Source: Glandiceps talaboti
Taxonomy: Eukaryota; Hemichordata; Enteropneusta; Spengelidae
Reading direction: 5' to 3'
NCBI RefSeq assembly: GCF_964340395.1
Contig: NC_135551.1
Location: 4,001,963-4,065,962 of the forward strand
DNA: 64,000 nucleotides
Shown here: positions 11,851 to 22,499 of the stretch, piece after piece
Layout: each line of letters begins with the position of its first letter
Numbering within the stretch: the first letter of the stretch is position 1
Notes under the pieces: model-generated
The model's input: the letters and a program-made list of their open reading frames with translations, nothing else
What the model was told of the DNA's origin: nothing
Databases searched by the model: none
Position numbers and translations under genes: made by a program

Positions 11851-12330
11851 GTGACTGACGGAACATATAACTTGAAAATATCTTATATGATTACTATAAC
11901 AGCACAGTTTAACAGTGGTTTATACCAGTACATCGTAATCAATAGCGACACTCAGAAGGCAATAATTAGTTGTCACAATGCGACAATAATGTTTTTAAGT
12001 TGCTCCACGACAAAACCAACTAATTTGCGCGGTTATTGGGAACAATAATTCGACAGCAAAGTCTTAGAAATCTGCTCTGGAAGGAGTGCCGTTAAACTTG
12101 ACATGTCAATCTGACGTACACGGGATTCCCGAAATGAATATTCAATTGATAGAAATAAATCCTAATCTATCACAAGCTGACAGATTTGTGCATCAGATGA
12201 ATGGTAATTTGGTATCGTCAAGATGTGATTCAAACGTTCAATTAACATGCCATATAGAACATTAATCGTTCGATAGCCCAGACTATCGGAGAGAAAGAAC
12301 ATCATATGCTGTGGGTTAGTGTGATATCGT
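11851..12330 (+). pseudogene. Decayed Ig-receptor fragment (end of D1 plus D2)
   Basis: The translated fragments resemble receptor F. GTYNLKISYM...GLYQYIVIN aligns with its D1 end (GTYSLAIRTI...GVYQCIVTD), with the key Cys changed to Tyr. EGVPLNLTCQSDVHGIPEM aligns with its D2 (EGVQLDLTCKSEVGTPEV). Between them the frame shifts, the D2 Trp is gone and the IYQWTP segment is deleted. There is no start, membrane helix or tail. The part from 12048 onward is repeated at 15167 and 18376 as the leading edge of the tandem units. Confidence 0.75.
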
Positions 12331-13395
12331 TGACACACATCATATCGCTTTCAAAGTGATTGAATCGCCATCACGAATACATGCGCTGTAATGATTATTT
12401 TTGTTAGCAGTTGTTTGTAGATGCCAAGTTTACTTTTGACAAATTCACCTGCGTAAAAGTAAAGGGTGTAAAACTTGATAACTGATAACTCATGTTGTAC
12501 AGTGGATTACCCCGACATACTAAGTTTGTCGGTTTTATGGGTTTCAAGATAACCCACGGAGACCTTTCAATTTATAGATCGGTATTTATAAGGCACTTGT
12601 GTGATTGTTATCGCAGGTCTGCATTCCTTACATCTTTTCGATGTTGAAATAAATACAAACAAATAGTGAACGAAAGGTCAGATGGAAAGTTTTAATGAAA
12701 TAAGACTACAATATAAGTATACAACCCATGCATGACACACATTCAGTTTCAATCATTTCTAGCTAACTGTGTTAAAGTCGCGATAGTTTACTGCCAATGT
12801 TTTTTGTTTTTCGATATCAGAATTTTGACCATGACGTCAGATCTAGAGCTGTTAACTCATTCGTAATCAGACGATAGGACAAATGTACACCGTATATAAT
12901 TCTCAATCTGATTTAAATCTGATTTAGATAAACGCCTTTAAGAGGTGATCAGTCAAAAAACAACAAAACCAAAGAATAAACGATAATATACAATGGAAAT
13001 AAAGGTAAATGGATGAATCTTGTCATATTTTTACATCTGATTGAGATTTTAATTAGTTTGGGAAGTTTCTATCATTCTTGTCCACGGATATACCAAAGCT
13101 ATGATACATAACACTGGTATATAAATATACAGTTACCTTGAGTTTGCTCTTTACAAAGTAGGCCTACATAATAAGATATCACAAATCTAATTACTGTCAT
13201 GTCCTGCTTACTTGTTTATGGTAAAGGTGGATAAGTAAATCATTTCAGTATAAACTTTTTTTTCTTAAATAATCAATAACCTATTTGATATCTTTGACGT
13301 CAAAATGTCTACATTCTGTTGAATTCATATTAATTGCGGAAAACATATGATAACTAAATAAATAAGTTTGATTAATGATATTATTATTATTATTA
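12331..13395. other. Conserved non-coding part of unit A
   Basis: This stretch is closely repeated in units B and C but has no open frame of note. It lies downstream of the minus-strand receptor, so it may include 3' UTR sequence. It ends in an ATT-repeat that overlaps the receptor A stop region. Confidence 0.5.
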
Positions 13396-14898
13396 TTATT
13401 GTTTTCCTTGCAACGACATGTATACGCTTTCATGATCTGTTCGTGGTTCCAGGGTTTGATAGTGATCTGTGTTTATGTGGTCAGGTCTAAGTGCACCAGT
13501 AGGTGAAATATTTTCATAACTTTCACTGTGTTGGGCTTGTAACTCTACATTCGCATACATGTCAGTGTGTATATGTGTTTCACTTGTTCCCGACTTTTTC
13601 GACCTAAATCCTTTGAATCGACTGTAGAGTAAAACACAAGTAATCGCTGTCAAAGCACAGCCAAGAACAAAACCACCAGTGAATGTACCAGCTATAACTG
13701 ATGAACTACAGTGTTCTTCATAATACAGTTTCTCGGGGACAGCCTCAGTGCTCCGAGGCCTTCGAGTCATTGTACTAGCAACGTCACTTGTCATAGTGCG
13801 CCCCTCTGTGTTTGGAGGCGCTGGTGTTGTTCTGCTTGCTGCTAACATGACCAACAGTTCTGCTACAGCGCTTATCATACAGTTATCGTATTCACGAACA
13901 CAAGTTATTGCGTGAATGCCTTCATCAGTTTGGTCAAAGCCACCCAAAGACAACACATTCTCCGTTATACAGAAAACTAGATTGTTAAACTTAGTCTTTC
14001 CATCAATACTTATCATTACCCCACCATACTGCCAGTATACTGCCTGATCAGATTTACTGCCTACGATACATTCAAATCTAACAACATCACATTCCTGTGT
14101 TACCACGGCCTTCTGGGGATGTATTCCAATGTCAATGTCAATCATGTCAAACGGACCTAAAGTACAGAATGATTCAACTACGACTTCAAGTTCATGAGTC
14201 ATCGTGCATGTAAACTTTAGTGACTTGTCACATTTATCTGGTACCCATTCATATACACGAGATACCAGGCTATCATTAACGTTATATACCTTTGTTGTGT
14301 TCAGCATACCTACACTGTCATTACTCGACCACTGCAGAGATACTTCAGGTATTCCTATACCTGATGTACATGTCAAGTTTACAGGTATTCCTTCCGTGAT
14401 GTTATCGTTGTTCACAAGACATTCTGGGTCCGTATCTCTTGATTTGACGTATACGTAGAACGAAGCCACGTCTGAACTGATTACTGTATTATTGGTAAAT
14501 GTATCAATAACAACACATTGATATCGACCAGTATCAAACTCTGCTGTGTGAATACTGATTGGTTTGATTTGTAAATCATGATAGTTGAATTGATTAATTA
14601 TCGAATATCTGCTATCAACAGTATCAATTAAATTATCCAGTCCTTCTCGTAGAATGGCACCATCACTAATTGTTACTTCGTTTTTGACCCAAGATACCTT
14701 CTGATTCGTTGACAGTCCGTCGACTTTGCAGACTAACCGATTGTCATAGGTCCTGGTGTCCTGAAATTCCAGAACCACGGGCCTCAGTGCAGTTGTTGGC
14801 TGTTCTACAAAGGTAGGATCAGGATTAACGGTTGTTACTGCAGTACATGCATATATAAGTAAACTAAAACACACAAAGTAGTTCATAGGTTCGACCAT
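13396..14898 (-). CDS. Receptor A: intronless three-Ig receptor with four YxxV/I/L tail motifs
   Basis: The protein has 500 residues in a single exon. Signal peptide about 1-20. D1 has Cys57/Trp70/Cys128 (DTGRYQC). D2 has Cys177/Trp190/Cys231, bracketed by Cys160 and Cys245, with a further Cys223 (DKCDK). D3 has Cys277/Trp289/Cys333, followed by an odd Cys340 (EYDNC). A short Thr/Pro stalk precedes a membrane helix at about 398-425. The tail carries YANV (Tyr448), YENI (461), YQTL (480) and YMSL (493); the last, in SVYMSL seven residues from the C-terminus, fits the ITIM pattern S/I/V/LxYxxL/V/I. YANV and YENI also fit YxN (Grb2-type). D3 differs strongly from copies B and C and has two extra Cys (270, 310). 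It is the only intact gene of the tandem trio. Inferred role: inhibitory or phosphotyrosine-signalling surface receptor. Confidence 0.88.
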   Translation of the reverse strand: MVEPMNYFVCFSLLIYACTAVTTVNPDPTFVEQPTTALRPVVLEFQDTRTYDNRLVCKVDGLSTNQKVSWVKNEVTISDGAILREGLDNLIDTVDSRYSIINQFNYHDLQIKPISIHTAEFDTGRYQCVVIDTFTNNTVISSDVASFYVYVKSRDTDPECLVNNDNITEGIPVNLTCTSGIGIPEVSLQWSSNDSVGMLNTTKVYNVNDSLVSRVYEWVPDKCDKSLKFTCTMTHELEVVVESFCTLGPFDMIDIDIGIHPQKAVVTQECDVVRFECIVGSKSDQAVYWQYGGVMISIDGKTKFNNLVFCITENVLSLGGFDQTDEGIHAITCVREYDNCMISAVAELLVMLAASRTTPAPPNTEGRTMTSDVASTMTRRPRSTEAVPEKLYYEEHCSSSVIAGTFTGGFVLGCALTAITCVLLYSRFKGFRSKKSGTSETHIHTDMYANVELQAQHSESYENISPTGALRPDHINTDHYQTLEPRTDHESVYMSLQGKQ

Positions 14899-14914
14899 GA
14901 TAAAGAATTGTATT

Positions 14915-14925
14915 GAAAATTTCCC
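14915..14925 (-). promoter_or_regulatory. kappaB-like site upstream of receptor A
   Basis: The minus strand reads GGGAAATTTTC, 16 bases before the start codon. Copy B has the closer match GGGAAATTTCC and copy C the same GGGAAATTTTC, all at the same place. It resembles a Rel/NF-kappaB site but may lie within the leader. Confidence 0.25.
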
Positions 14926-15166
14926 GTAGTGCTAATATGACGTGCTGAAACTACTGATATTACATTCACAAATTATGTTTGTTCGTGATGCTACCGTCAT
15001 GTGGACGTGTGGATGGACTTATCGTATTATTTCATTGGCGTAGTAAATCGTTACGTCGATTTTGGCCCATGGTACCTTGTATGGTTCGACGACAGCTAGC
15101 CCACAAACATTGCATTAAGTTATATCTTACCAACTGGTTTTGTGTCCTGGATATTATATCTAGCAC

Positions 15167-15440
15167 ATTCGACAGCAAAGTCTTAGAAATCTGCTCTGGA
15201 AGGAGTGCCGTTAAACTTGACATGTCAATCTGAGGTACACGGGATTCCCGAAATGAATATTCAATTGGTAGAAATAAATCCTAATCTATCACAAGCTGAT
15301 AGATTTGTGTATCAGATTAATGGTAATGTGGTACCGTCAAGATGTGATCCAAACTTTCAATTAACACGCCATATACAACATTTATCGTTCGATATCCCAG
15401 ACTATCGGAGAGAAAGAACATCATATACTGTGGGTTAGTG
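15167..15440 (+). pseudogene. Ig D2 pseudogene fragment, unit B
   Basis: Copy of the decayed D2 fragment. PLNLTCQSEVHGIPEM is readable, the IYQWTP segment is missing and the second Cys is changed (LTRHIQ where relatives have LTCTI). It travels at the left edge of the tandem unit. Confidence 0.75.
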
Positions 15441-16627
15441 TGATATCGTTGATACACATCATATCGCTTTCAAAGTGATTGAATCGCCATCACGAATACA
15501 TGCGCTGTAATGATTGTTTTTGTTAGCAGTTCTTTAGATACTAAGTTTACTTTTGACGAATTCACATGCGTAAAAGTAAAGGGTGTAAAACTTGATAACT
15601 GATAACTCATGTTGTACAGTGGATTAACCCAAAATACTACGTTTGCCGGTTTTATGAGTTTCAAGATAACCCACGGAGACCTTTCAATTTATAGATCGGT
15701 ATTTCTAAGGCACTTGTGTGATTGTTATCGCTGGTCTGCATTCCTTACATCTTTTCGATGTTGAAATAAATACAAACAAATAGTGAACGAAAGGTCAGAT
15801 GGAAAGTTTTAATGTAATAAGACTACAATATAAGTAATATAATGGGTATTGTTGAACTCTGCAAGTAGACTGACGTGATCGAAGAAAAGACTACAGTCTA
15901 TAATTCTGATATCGTGACAGACTCGTTATGCAAACCTATACCAGTCACGTGCACTCACCTACACAAAAACCCATGCATGACACACATTTAGTTTCAATCA
16001 TTTCTAGCCTACTATTTTAAAGTCGCGATAGTTTACTGCCAATGTTTTTTGTTTTTTCGATATCAGAATTTTGACCATTACGTCAGAGCCATTAACTCAT
16101 TCGTAATCAGACCACAGGACAAATGTACACCATTAATTCTCAATCTGATTTAAATCTGATTTAGATAAACGCCTCTAAGAGGTGATCACTCAAAAAACAA
16201 CAAAACCAAAGAATAAATGATACTCTACAATGGAAATAAAGGTAAATGAATTAATCGAGTCATATTTTTACATCTCATTAAGGTTTTAATTAGGTCGAGA
16301 AGATTATATCATTCTTGTCCACGGATACACCAGAGCTATGATACATAACACTGATAAATAAATATACAGCCACCTCGAGTTCGCCCGTAACAAAGTAGGC
16401 CTACATAAGATATCACAAATCTAATTACTGTCATGTCCTGCTTACCTGTTTATGGTAAAGGTGGATAAGTAAATCATTTCAGTATAAACTTTTTTTTAAA
16501 TAATCAATAACCTATTTGATATCTTTGACGTCAACATTTCTACATTCTGTTTGATTCATATTAATTGCGGAAAACATATGATAACTAACTTTAGAAATAA
16601 GTTTGATTAATAATAATAATATTATTA
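15441..16627. other. Conserved non-coding part of unit B
   Basis: Matches 12331-13395 and 18651-19800, with the additional segment at about 15840-15965 that unit A lacks. No gene seen. Confidence 0.5.
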
Positions 16628-18107
16628 TTATTGTTTTCCTTGCAACGACATGTATACGCTTTCATGATCTGTTCGTGGTTCCAGGGTTTGACAGTGATCT
16701 GTGTTTATGTGTTCAGTTCTAAGTTCACCAGTAGGTGAAATATTTTCATAACTTTCACTGTGTTGGGCTTGTAACTCTACATTCGAATACATGTCATCAG
16801 TGTGTATATGTGTTTCACTTGTTCCCGACTTTTTCGGCCTAAATCCTTTGAATCGACTGTAGACTAAAACACAAGTAATCGCTGTTAAAGCACAGTTAAG
16901 AAGAAAGCCACCAATGAATGTACCAGCTATAACTGATGAACTACAGTGTTCTTCATAGTACAGTTTCTCGGGGACAGTCTCAGTGCTCCGAGGCCTTCGA
17001 GTCATTGTACTAGCAACGCCACTTGTCACAGTGTGGCCCTCTGTGTTTGGAGGCGTTGGTGTTGTTCTGCTGTCTGATAACATGACCAACAGTTCTGCTA
17101 CAGCGCTTATCATACAATTATCGTATTCACGAACACAGGTTATTGTGTGAATACCTTCATTAGATTTATCAAATCCACCCATCGATAATACATTCTCTGT
17201 TACATTGAAAACTAGATTATTGCTATCAATGTTTACCCCATCATACTGCCAGTATACATGTTCAGGTTTACTGTATACAATGCATTCAAATCTAACAACA
17301 TCATACTCCTGTGTTACCACGGCCTTCTGGGGATATATTTCAATGTCAATGATGTCAAACGGACCTAAAAAACAGATGGAGTCAACTACGACTTCAAGTT
17401 CATGAGTCATCGTACATGTAAACTGTAGTGACTTGTCACATTTATCTGGTATCCATTCATATACACGAGATACCAAACTATCATTAACGTTATATACCTT
17501 TGTTGTGTTCAGCATACCTACACTGCCATTACTTGACCACTGCAGATATACTTCTGGCACTCCTATACCTGATGTACATGTCAAGTTTACAGGTATTCCT
17601 TCTGTGATGTTATCGTTGTTCACAAGACATTCTGGGTCCGTATCTCTTGATTTGACGTATACATAGAACGAAGCCACGTCTGAACTGATTACTGTGTTAT
17701 TGGTAAATGTATCAATAACAACACATTGATATCGACCAGTATCAAACTCTGCTGTGTCAATACTGATTTGGTTTGATTTGCAAATCATAATAGTTGGCTT
17801 TATGAATTATCGAATATCTGCTATCAACAGTATCAATTAAATCATCCAGTCCTTCACGTAAAATGGCACCATCACTAATTGTGACTTCGTTTTTCACCCA
17901 CGATACATTATGATTAGTTGACAGTCCGTCGACTTTGCAGAGTAACCTCTTTTCACCAGGGTCTGTGTCCTGAAATTCTAAAACTATAGGTCTCAGTCCA
18001 ATTGTTGGTTGGTCTACGAATATAGGACCAGGATTAACGGTTGTTTCTGCAGTACATGCATATATAAGTAAACTAAAACACACAAAGTAGTTCATAGGTT
18101 CGACCAT
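16628..18107 (-). pseudogene. Receptor B: frameshifted copy of receptor A
   Basis: This is near-identical to receptors A and C but broken by one extra base. On the minus strand CAAATCAAACCAATCAG of A has become CAAATCAAACCAAATCAG (plus-strand about 17763-17770). The first frame (from 18107) ends after 116 residues in D1. The rest (D1 end, D2, D3, stalk, helix, tail) remains open in another frame down to 16628. The third tail tyrosine is also lost (HCQTL instead of HYQTL), while YSNV, YENI and YMSL remain. Its D2, D3 and helix are otherwise undamaged, so inactivation is recent, or the extra base is an assembly error. As read, no full receptor can be made. Confidence 0.8.
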
Positions 18108-18375
18108 GATAAAGAATTGTATTGGAAATTTCCCGTAGTGCTAATATGACGTGCTGAAACTACTGATATTACATTCACAAATTATGTTTGTTCGTGATGC
18201 TACCGTCATGTGGACGTGTGGACGGACTTATCGTATTATTTCATTGGCGTAGTAAATCGTTACGTCGGTTTTGGCCCATGGTACCTTGTATGGTTCGACG
18301 ACAGCTAGCCCACAAACATTGCATTAAGTTATATCTTACCAACTGGTTTTGTGTCCTGGATATTATATCTAGCAC

Positions 18376-18649
18376 ATTCGACAGCAAAGTCTTAGAAATC
18401 TGCTCTGGAAGGAGTGCCGTTAAACTTGACATGTCAATCTGACGTACACGGGATTCCCGAAATGAATATTCAATTGGTAGAAATAAATCCTAATCTATCA
18501 CAAGCTGATAGATTTGTGTATCAGATTAATGGTAATGTGGTACCGTCAAGATGTGATTCAAACTTTCAATTAACACGCCATATACAACATTTATCGTTCG
18601 ATATCCCAGACTATCGGAGAGAAAGAACATCATATACTGTGGGTTAGTG
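18376..18649 (+). pseudogene. Ig D2 pseudogene fragment, unit C
   Basis: Third copy of the decayed D2 fragment, nearly identical to the one at 15167. It has the same lost IYQWTP segment and the same Cys-to-Arg change (LTRHIQ). Confidence 0.75.
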
Positions 18650-19823
18650 TGATATCGTTGACACACATCATATCGCTTTCAAAGTGATTGAATCGCCATC
18701 ACGAATTGTTTTTGTTAGCAGTTGTTTATAGATGCCAAATTTACTTTTGACAAATTCACCTGCGTAAAAGTAAAGGGTGTAAAACTTGATAACTGATAAC
18801 TCATGTTGTACTGTGGATTAACCCAAAATACTAAGTTTGTCGGTTTTATGAGTTTCAAGATAACCCACGGAGACCTTTCAATTTATAGATCGGTATTTCT
18901 AAGGCACTTGTGTGATTGTTATCGCTGGTCTGCATTCCTTACATCTTTTCGATGTTGAAATAAATACAAACAAATAGTGAACGAAAGGTCAGATGGAAAG
19001 TTTTAATGAAATATAAGTAATATAAGTAATATAATGGGTATTGTTGAACTCTGCAAGTAGACTGACGTGATCGAAGAAAAGACTAGTCTATAATTCTGAT
19101 ATCGTGACAGACTCGTTATGCAAACCTATACCAGTCACATGTACTCACCTACACAACCTATGCATGACACATATTTAGTTTCAATCATTTCTAGCCAACT
19201 ATGTTAAAGTCGCGATAGTTTACTGCCAATGTTTTTTGTTTTTCGATATCAGAATTTTGACCATGACGTCAGAGCCGTTAACTCATTCGTAATCAGACCA
19301 CAGGACAAATGTACACCATTAATTCTCAATCTGATTTAAATCTGATTTAGATAAACGCCTCTTATAAGAGGTGATCACTCAAAAAACAACAAAACCAAAG
19401 AATAAATGATACTATACAATGGAAATAAAGGTAAATGAAGGAATCGAGTCATATTTTTACATCTGATTAAGGTTTTAATTAGGTCGGGAAGATTCTATCA
19501 TTCTTGTCCACGGATATACCAGAGCTATGATACATAACACTGGTATATAAATATACAGTTACCTTGAGTTTGCTCTTTACAAAGTAGGCATACACAATAA
19601 GATATCACAAATCTAATTACTGTCATGTTCTGCTTACTTGTTTATGGTAAAGGTAGAGAAGTAAATCATTTCAGTATAAACTTTTTAAAAAAAATAATCA
19701 ATAACCTATAACCGTTAAAATTTCTACATTCTGTTGAATTCATATTAATTGCGGAAAACATGATAAATAAACAAATAAATAAATAAATAAATAAGTTTGA
19801 TTAATAATATATTATTATTGGTA
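18650..19823. other. Conserved non-coding part of unit C
   Basis: Matches the same part of units A and B, including the insert shared with B. It ends in (AAAT)n at about 19770-19793. No gene seen. Confidence 0.5.
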
Positions 19824-20360
19824 GACATGTATCGCATACATGTCAGTGTGTATATGTGTTTCACTTGTTCCCAGGGACTGTTGATTAAGTTCTACCGAGC
19901 GGTGATTGAGAGTGTCCTGACACTGTCAATCATCGTTTGGTGGGGCAATGCCACAGTTGATGACCGGAAACGTCTCAATCGAATCGTTAACACTGCCAGT
20001 AGCATCATTGGATGCCAACTTCCTTCTCTTAATGAGTTGTACAACGCTCAAGTAAAGAAAAGAGCTCACTCAATTGTAAAAGACGATTTCCATCCAGCAT
20101 TAATTTATTCTAACTTATGCGCTCAGGCAAGCGGTACCGTTCGATCAAATCAGGTTCTAATTGCACATTGTTTAGATTTTACCCAACTGCAGTCCGCACT
20201 CTCAATGAATCAATTTAAGTTCTCTATTGACGCATCAATTTCGTGTTAGGAGTTCTCTACAGAATATTGTTTTTGTAAATTTTTCATTACACGCAAAATC
20301 AATGCACATTTCATTATATATGTATCAGTATATATATGACAATAAAACACATATCATATC
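19824..20360 (+). mobile_element. LINE ORF2 C-terminal fragment with attached receptor-tail scrap
   Basis: Positions 19872-20218 encode the C-terminal end of a CR1/Rex-like LINE protein: FYRAVIESVLTLSIIVWWGN, RIVNTASSIIGC, LPSLNELY and DDFHPAL. After a frameshift it continues with RYRSIK, RFYPTAVRTLNESI and a stop at 20216. An AT-rich 3' tail follows. Positions 19833-19873 (CGCATACATGTCAGTGTGTA...) copy part of the receptor cytoplasmic-tail coding region in its gene A form, not the form of the neighbouring gene C. Confidence 0.75.
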
Positions 20361-20364
20361 ATTA

Positions 20365-21843
20365 TTATTGTTTTCCTTGCAACGACATGTATACGCTTTC
20401 ATGATCTGTCCGTGGTTCCAGGGTTTGATAGTGATCTGTGTTTATGTGCTCAGTTCTCAGTTCACTATTAGGTGAAATATTTTCATAACTTTCACTGTGT
20501 TGGGCATGTAACTCTACATTCGCATACATGTCATCAGTGTGTATATGTGGTTCACTTGTTTCCGACTTTTTCGGCCTAAATCCTTTGAATCGACTGTAGA
20601 CTAAAACACAAGTAATCGCTGTCAAAGCACAGCCAAGAACAAAACCACCAGTGAATGTACCAGCTATAACTGATGAACTACAGTGTTCTTCATAATACAG
20701 TTTCTCGGGGACAGCCTCAGTGCTCCGAGGCCTTCGAGTCATTGTACTAGCAACGTCACTTGTCACAGTGTGTCCCTTTGTGTTTGGAGACGTTGGTGTT
20801 GTTCTGCTGTCTGATAACATGACCAACAGTTCTGCTACAGCGCTTATTATACAATTATCGTATTCACGAACACAGGTTATTGTGTGAATACCTTCATTAG
20901 ATTTATCAAATCCACCCATCGATAATACATTCTCTGTTACATTGAAAACTAGATTCTTGCTATCAATGTTTACCCCATCATACTGCCAGTATACATGTTC
21001 AGGTTTACTGTATACAATGCATTCAAATCTAACAACACCATACTCCTGTGTTACCACGGCCTTCTGGGGATATATTTCAATGTCAATGATGTCAAACGGA
21101 CCTAAAAAACAGATGGAGTCAACTACGACTTCAAGTTCATGAGTCATCGTACATGTAAACTGTAGTGACTTGTCACATGTATCTGGTATCCATTCATATA
21201 CACGAGATACCAAACTATCATTAACGTTATATACCTTTGTTGTGTTCAGCATACCTACACTGCCATTACTTGACCACTGCAGAGATACTTCTGGCACTCC
21301 TATACCTGATGTACATGTCAAGTTTACAGGTATTCCTTCTGTGATGTTATCGTTGTTCACAAGACATTCTGGGTCCGTATCTCTTGATTTGACGTATACA
21401 TAGAACGAAGCCACGTCTGAACTGATTACTGTATTATTGGTAAATGTATCAATAACAACACATTGATATCGACCAGTATCAAACTCTGCTGTGTGAATAC
21501 TGATTTGGTTGATTTGCAAATCATAATAGTTGGCTTTATGAATTATCGAATATCTGTCCTAAACAGTATCAATTAAATCACCCAGTCCTTCACGTAAAAT
21601 GGCACCATCACTAATTGTGACTTCGTTTTTCACCCACGATACATTATGATTCGTTGACAGTCCGTCGACTTTGCAGAATAACCTCTTTTCACCAGGGTCT
21701 GTATCCAGAAATTCTAAAACTACAGGTCTCAGTGCAGTTGTTGGCTGCTCTACGAATATAGGACCAGGATTAACGGTTGTTACTGCAGTACATTGATGTA
21801 TAAGTAAACTAAAACACACAAAGTAGTTCACAGGTTCGATCAT
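20365..21843 (-). pseudogene. Receptor C: copy with premature stop in D1
   Basis: The frame stays aligned with receptor A from the Met at 21843 to the stop at 20365, but codon 95 is TAG (21559-21561). Receptor D has GAG there, so one G-to-T change explains it. Downstream, the D1 end, D2 (with DTCDK), D3, stalk, helix and tail are undamaged. All four tail motifs survive: YANV, YENI, YQTL, YMSL. A pair of compensating one-base indels turns the KP of relatives into NQ just after the stop; one of the two is the same inserted A that breaks copy B. An internal Met just downstream could not supply a signal peptide. Confidence 0.82.
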
Positions 21844-22067
21844 GATATAGAATTGTACTGAAAATTTCCCGTAGTGCTAATATGACGTGCTGAAACTACT
21901 GATGTTTCATTCACAAATTATGTTTGTTCATCATGCTACCGTCATGTGGACGTGTGGACGAACTTATCGTATTATTTCATTGGCGTTGTAAATCGTTACG
22001 TCGATTTTGGCATGGTACCTTGTATGGCTCGATGACAGCTAGCCCACAAACATTGCATTAAGTTATA

Positions 22068-22499
22068 GCAACACCAATATAAAGAGAGGGGAGCAATAAT
22101 GCTTTGCTGGATCTTTCCTTTCATGATGATGGGTTAATTGATATATTGTAAATAAGTCAGCAAAGAGTAATATTGATAAAAGTTTTCATCTTCCAGGTGA
22201 TGAAGCTCCTTGACTTCAGTATTGTATTTAGGTAGATATTCTATTACAATGTTTTGTTCTATTAGAGGCATTTCCAAGTTTTAGTTTGTTAGATTTCCTA
22301 AATAAACCCAGGTCCAGTCTTAGTTTAAGTAAAAATTGACAATGACGAGGTGAGAATTGATCTGCAAAAGAAATGTTAATATACCATCCATTCCACAGTA
22401 GTTTAATGCCGTACCTGAAATCCATACAGCATCTTGATTGTATGATCATTAATTAGTTTCTGAACACACAGACATTGCACATTTGAGTGTGTGTGTCTG
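22068..22499. other. Unique spacer after tandem array
   Basis: No gene seen. It ends in a short GT run that abuts the hAT-like element. Confidence 0.4.

Larger units (their letters stand above)
12048..15166. repeat. Tandem receptor unit A
   Basis: First of three head-to-tail units of about 3.1-3.7 kb. Each contains, left to right, a plus-strand Ig pseudogene fragment, about 1 kb of conserved non-coding DNA, a minus-strand receptor gene and its upstream region. The unit edge is the ATTCGACAGC sequence inside the pseudogene. Unit A lacks an insert of about 125 bp found in B and C (about 15840-15965), so it split from them first. Confidence 0.85.
15167..18375. repeat. Tandem receptor unit B
   Basis: Second tandem unit, about 3.2 kb. 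It joins unit A at TCTAGCAC/ATTCGACAGC. It shares with unit C the insert of about 125 bp and the extra Asp codon in the receptor tail (HTDDMY), so B and C are sisters. Confidence 0.85.
18376..22067. repeat. Tandem receptor unit C
   Basis: Third tandem unit, lengthened to about 3.7 kb by a LINE fragment downstream of its receptor gene. Homology to A and B ends at AGTTATA (22067), about 100 bp before the point where A and B run into the next unit. Confidence 0.8.

Noticed and set aside
14979-15233. Open frame of 84 codons repeated exactly at 18188-18442
   Set aside because: It is conserved only because it lies in the tandem units. It spans the unit junction and part of the Ig relic in the wrong frame and has no domain features.
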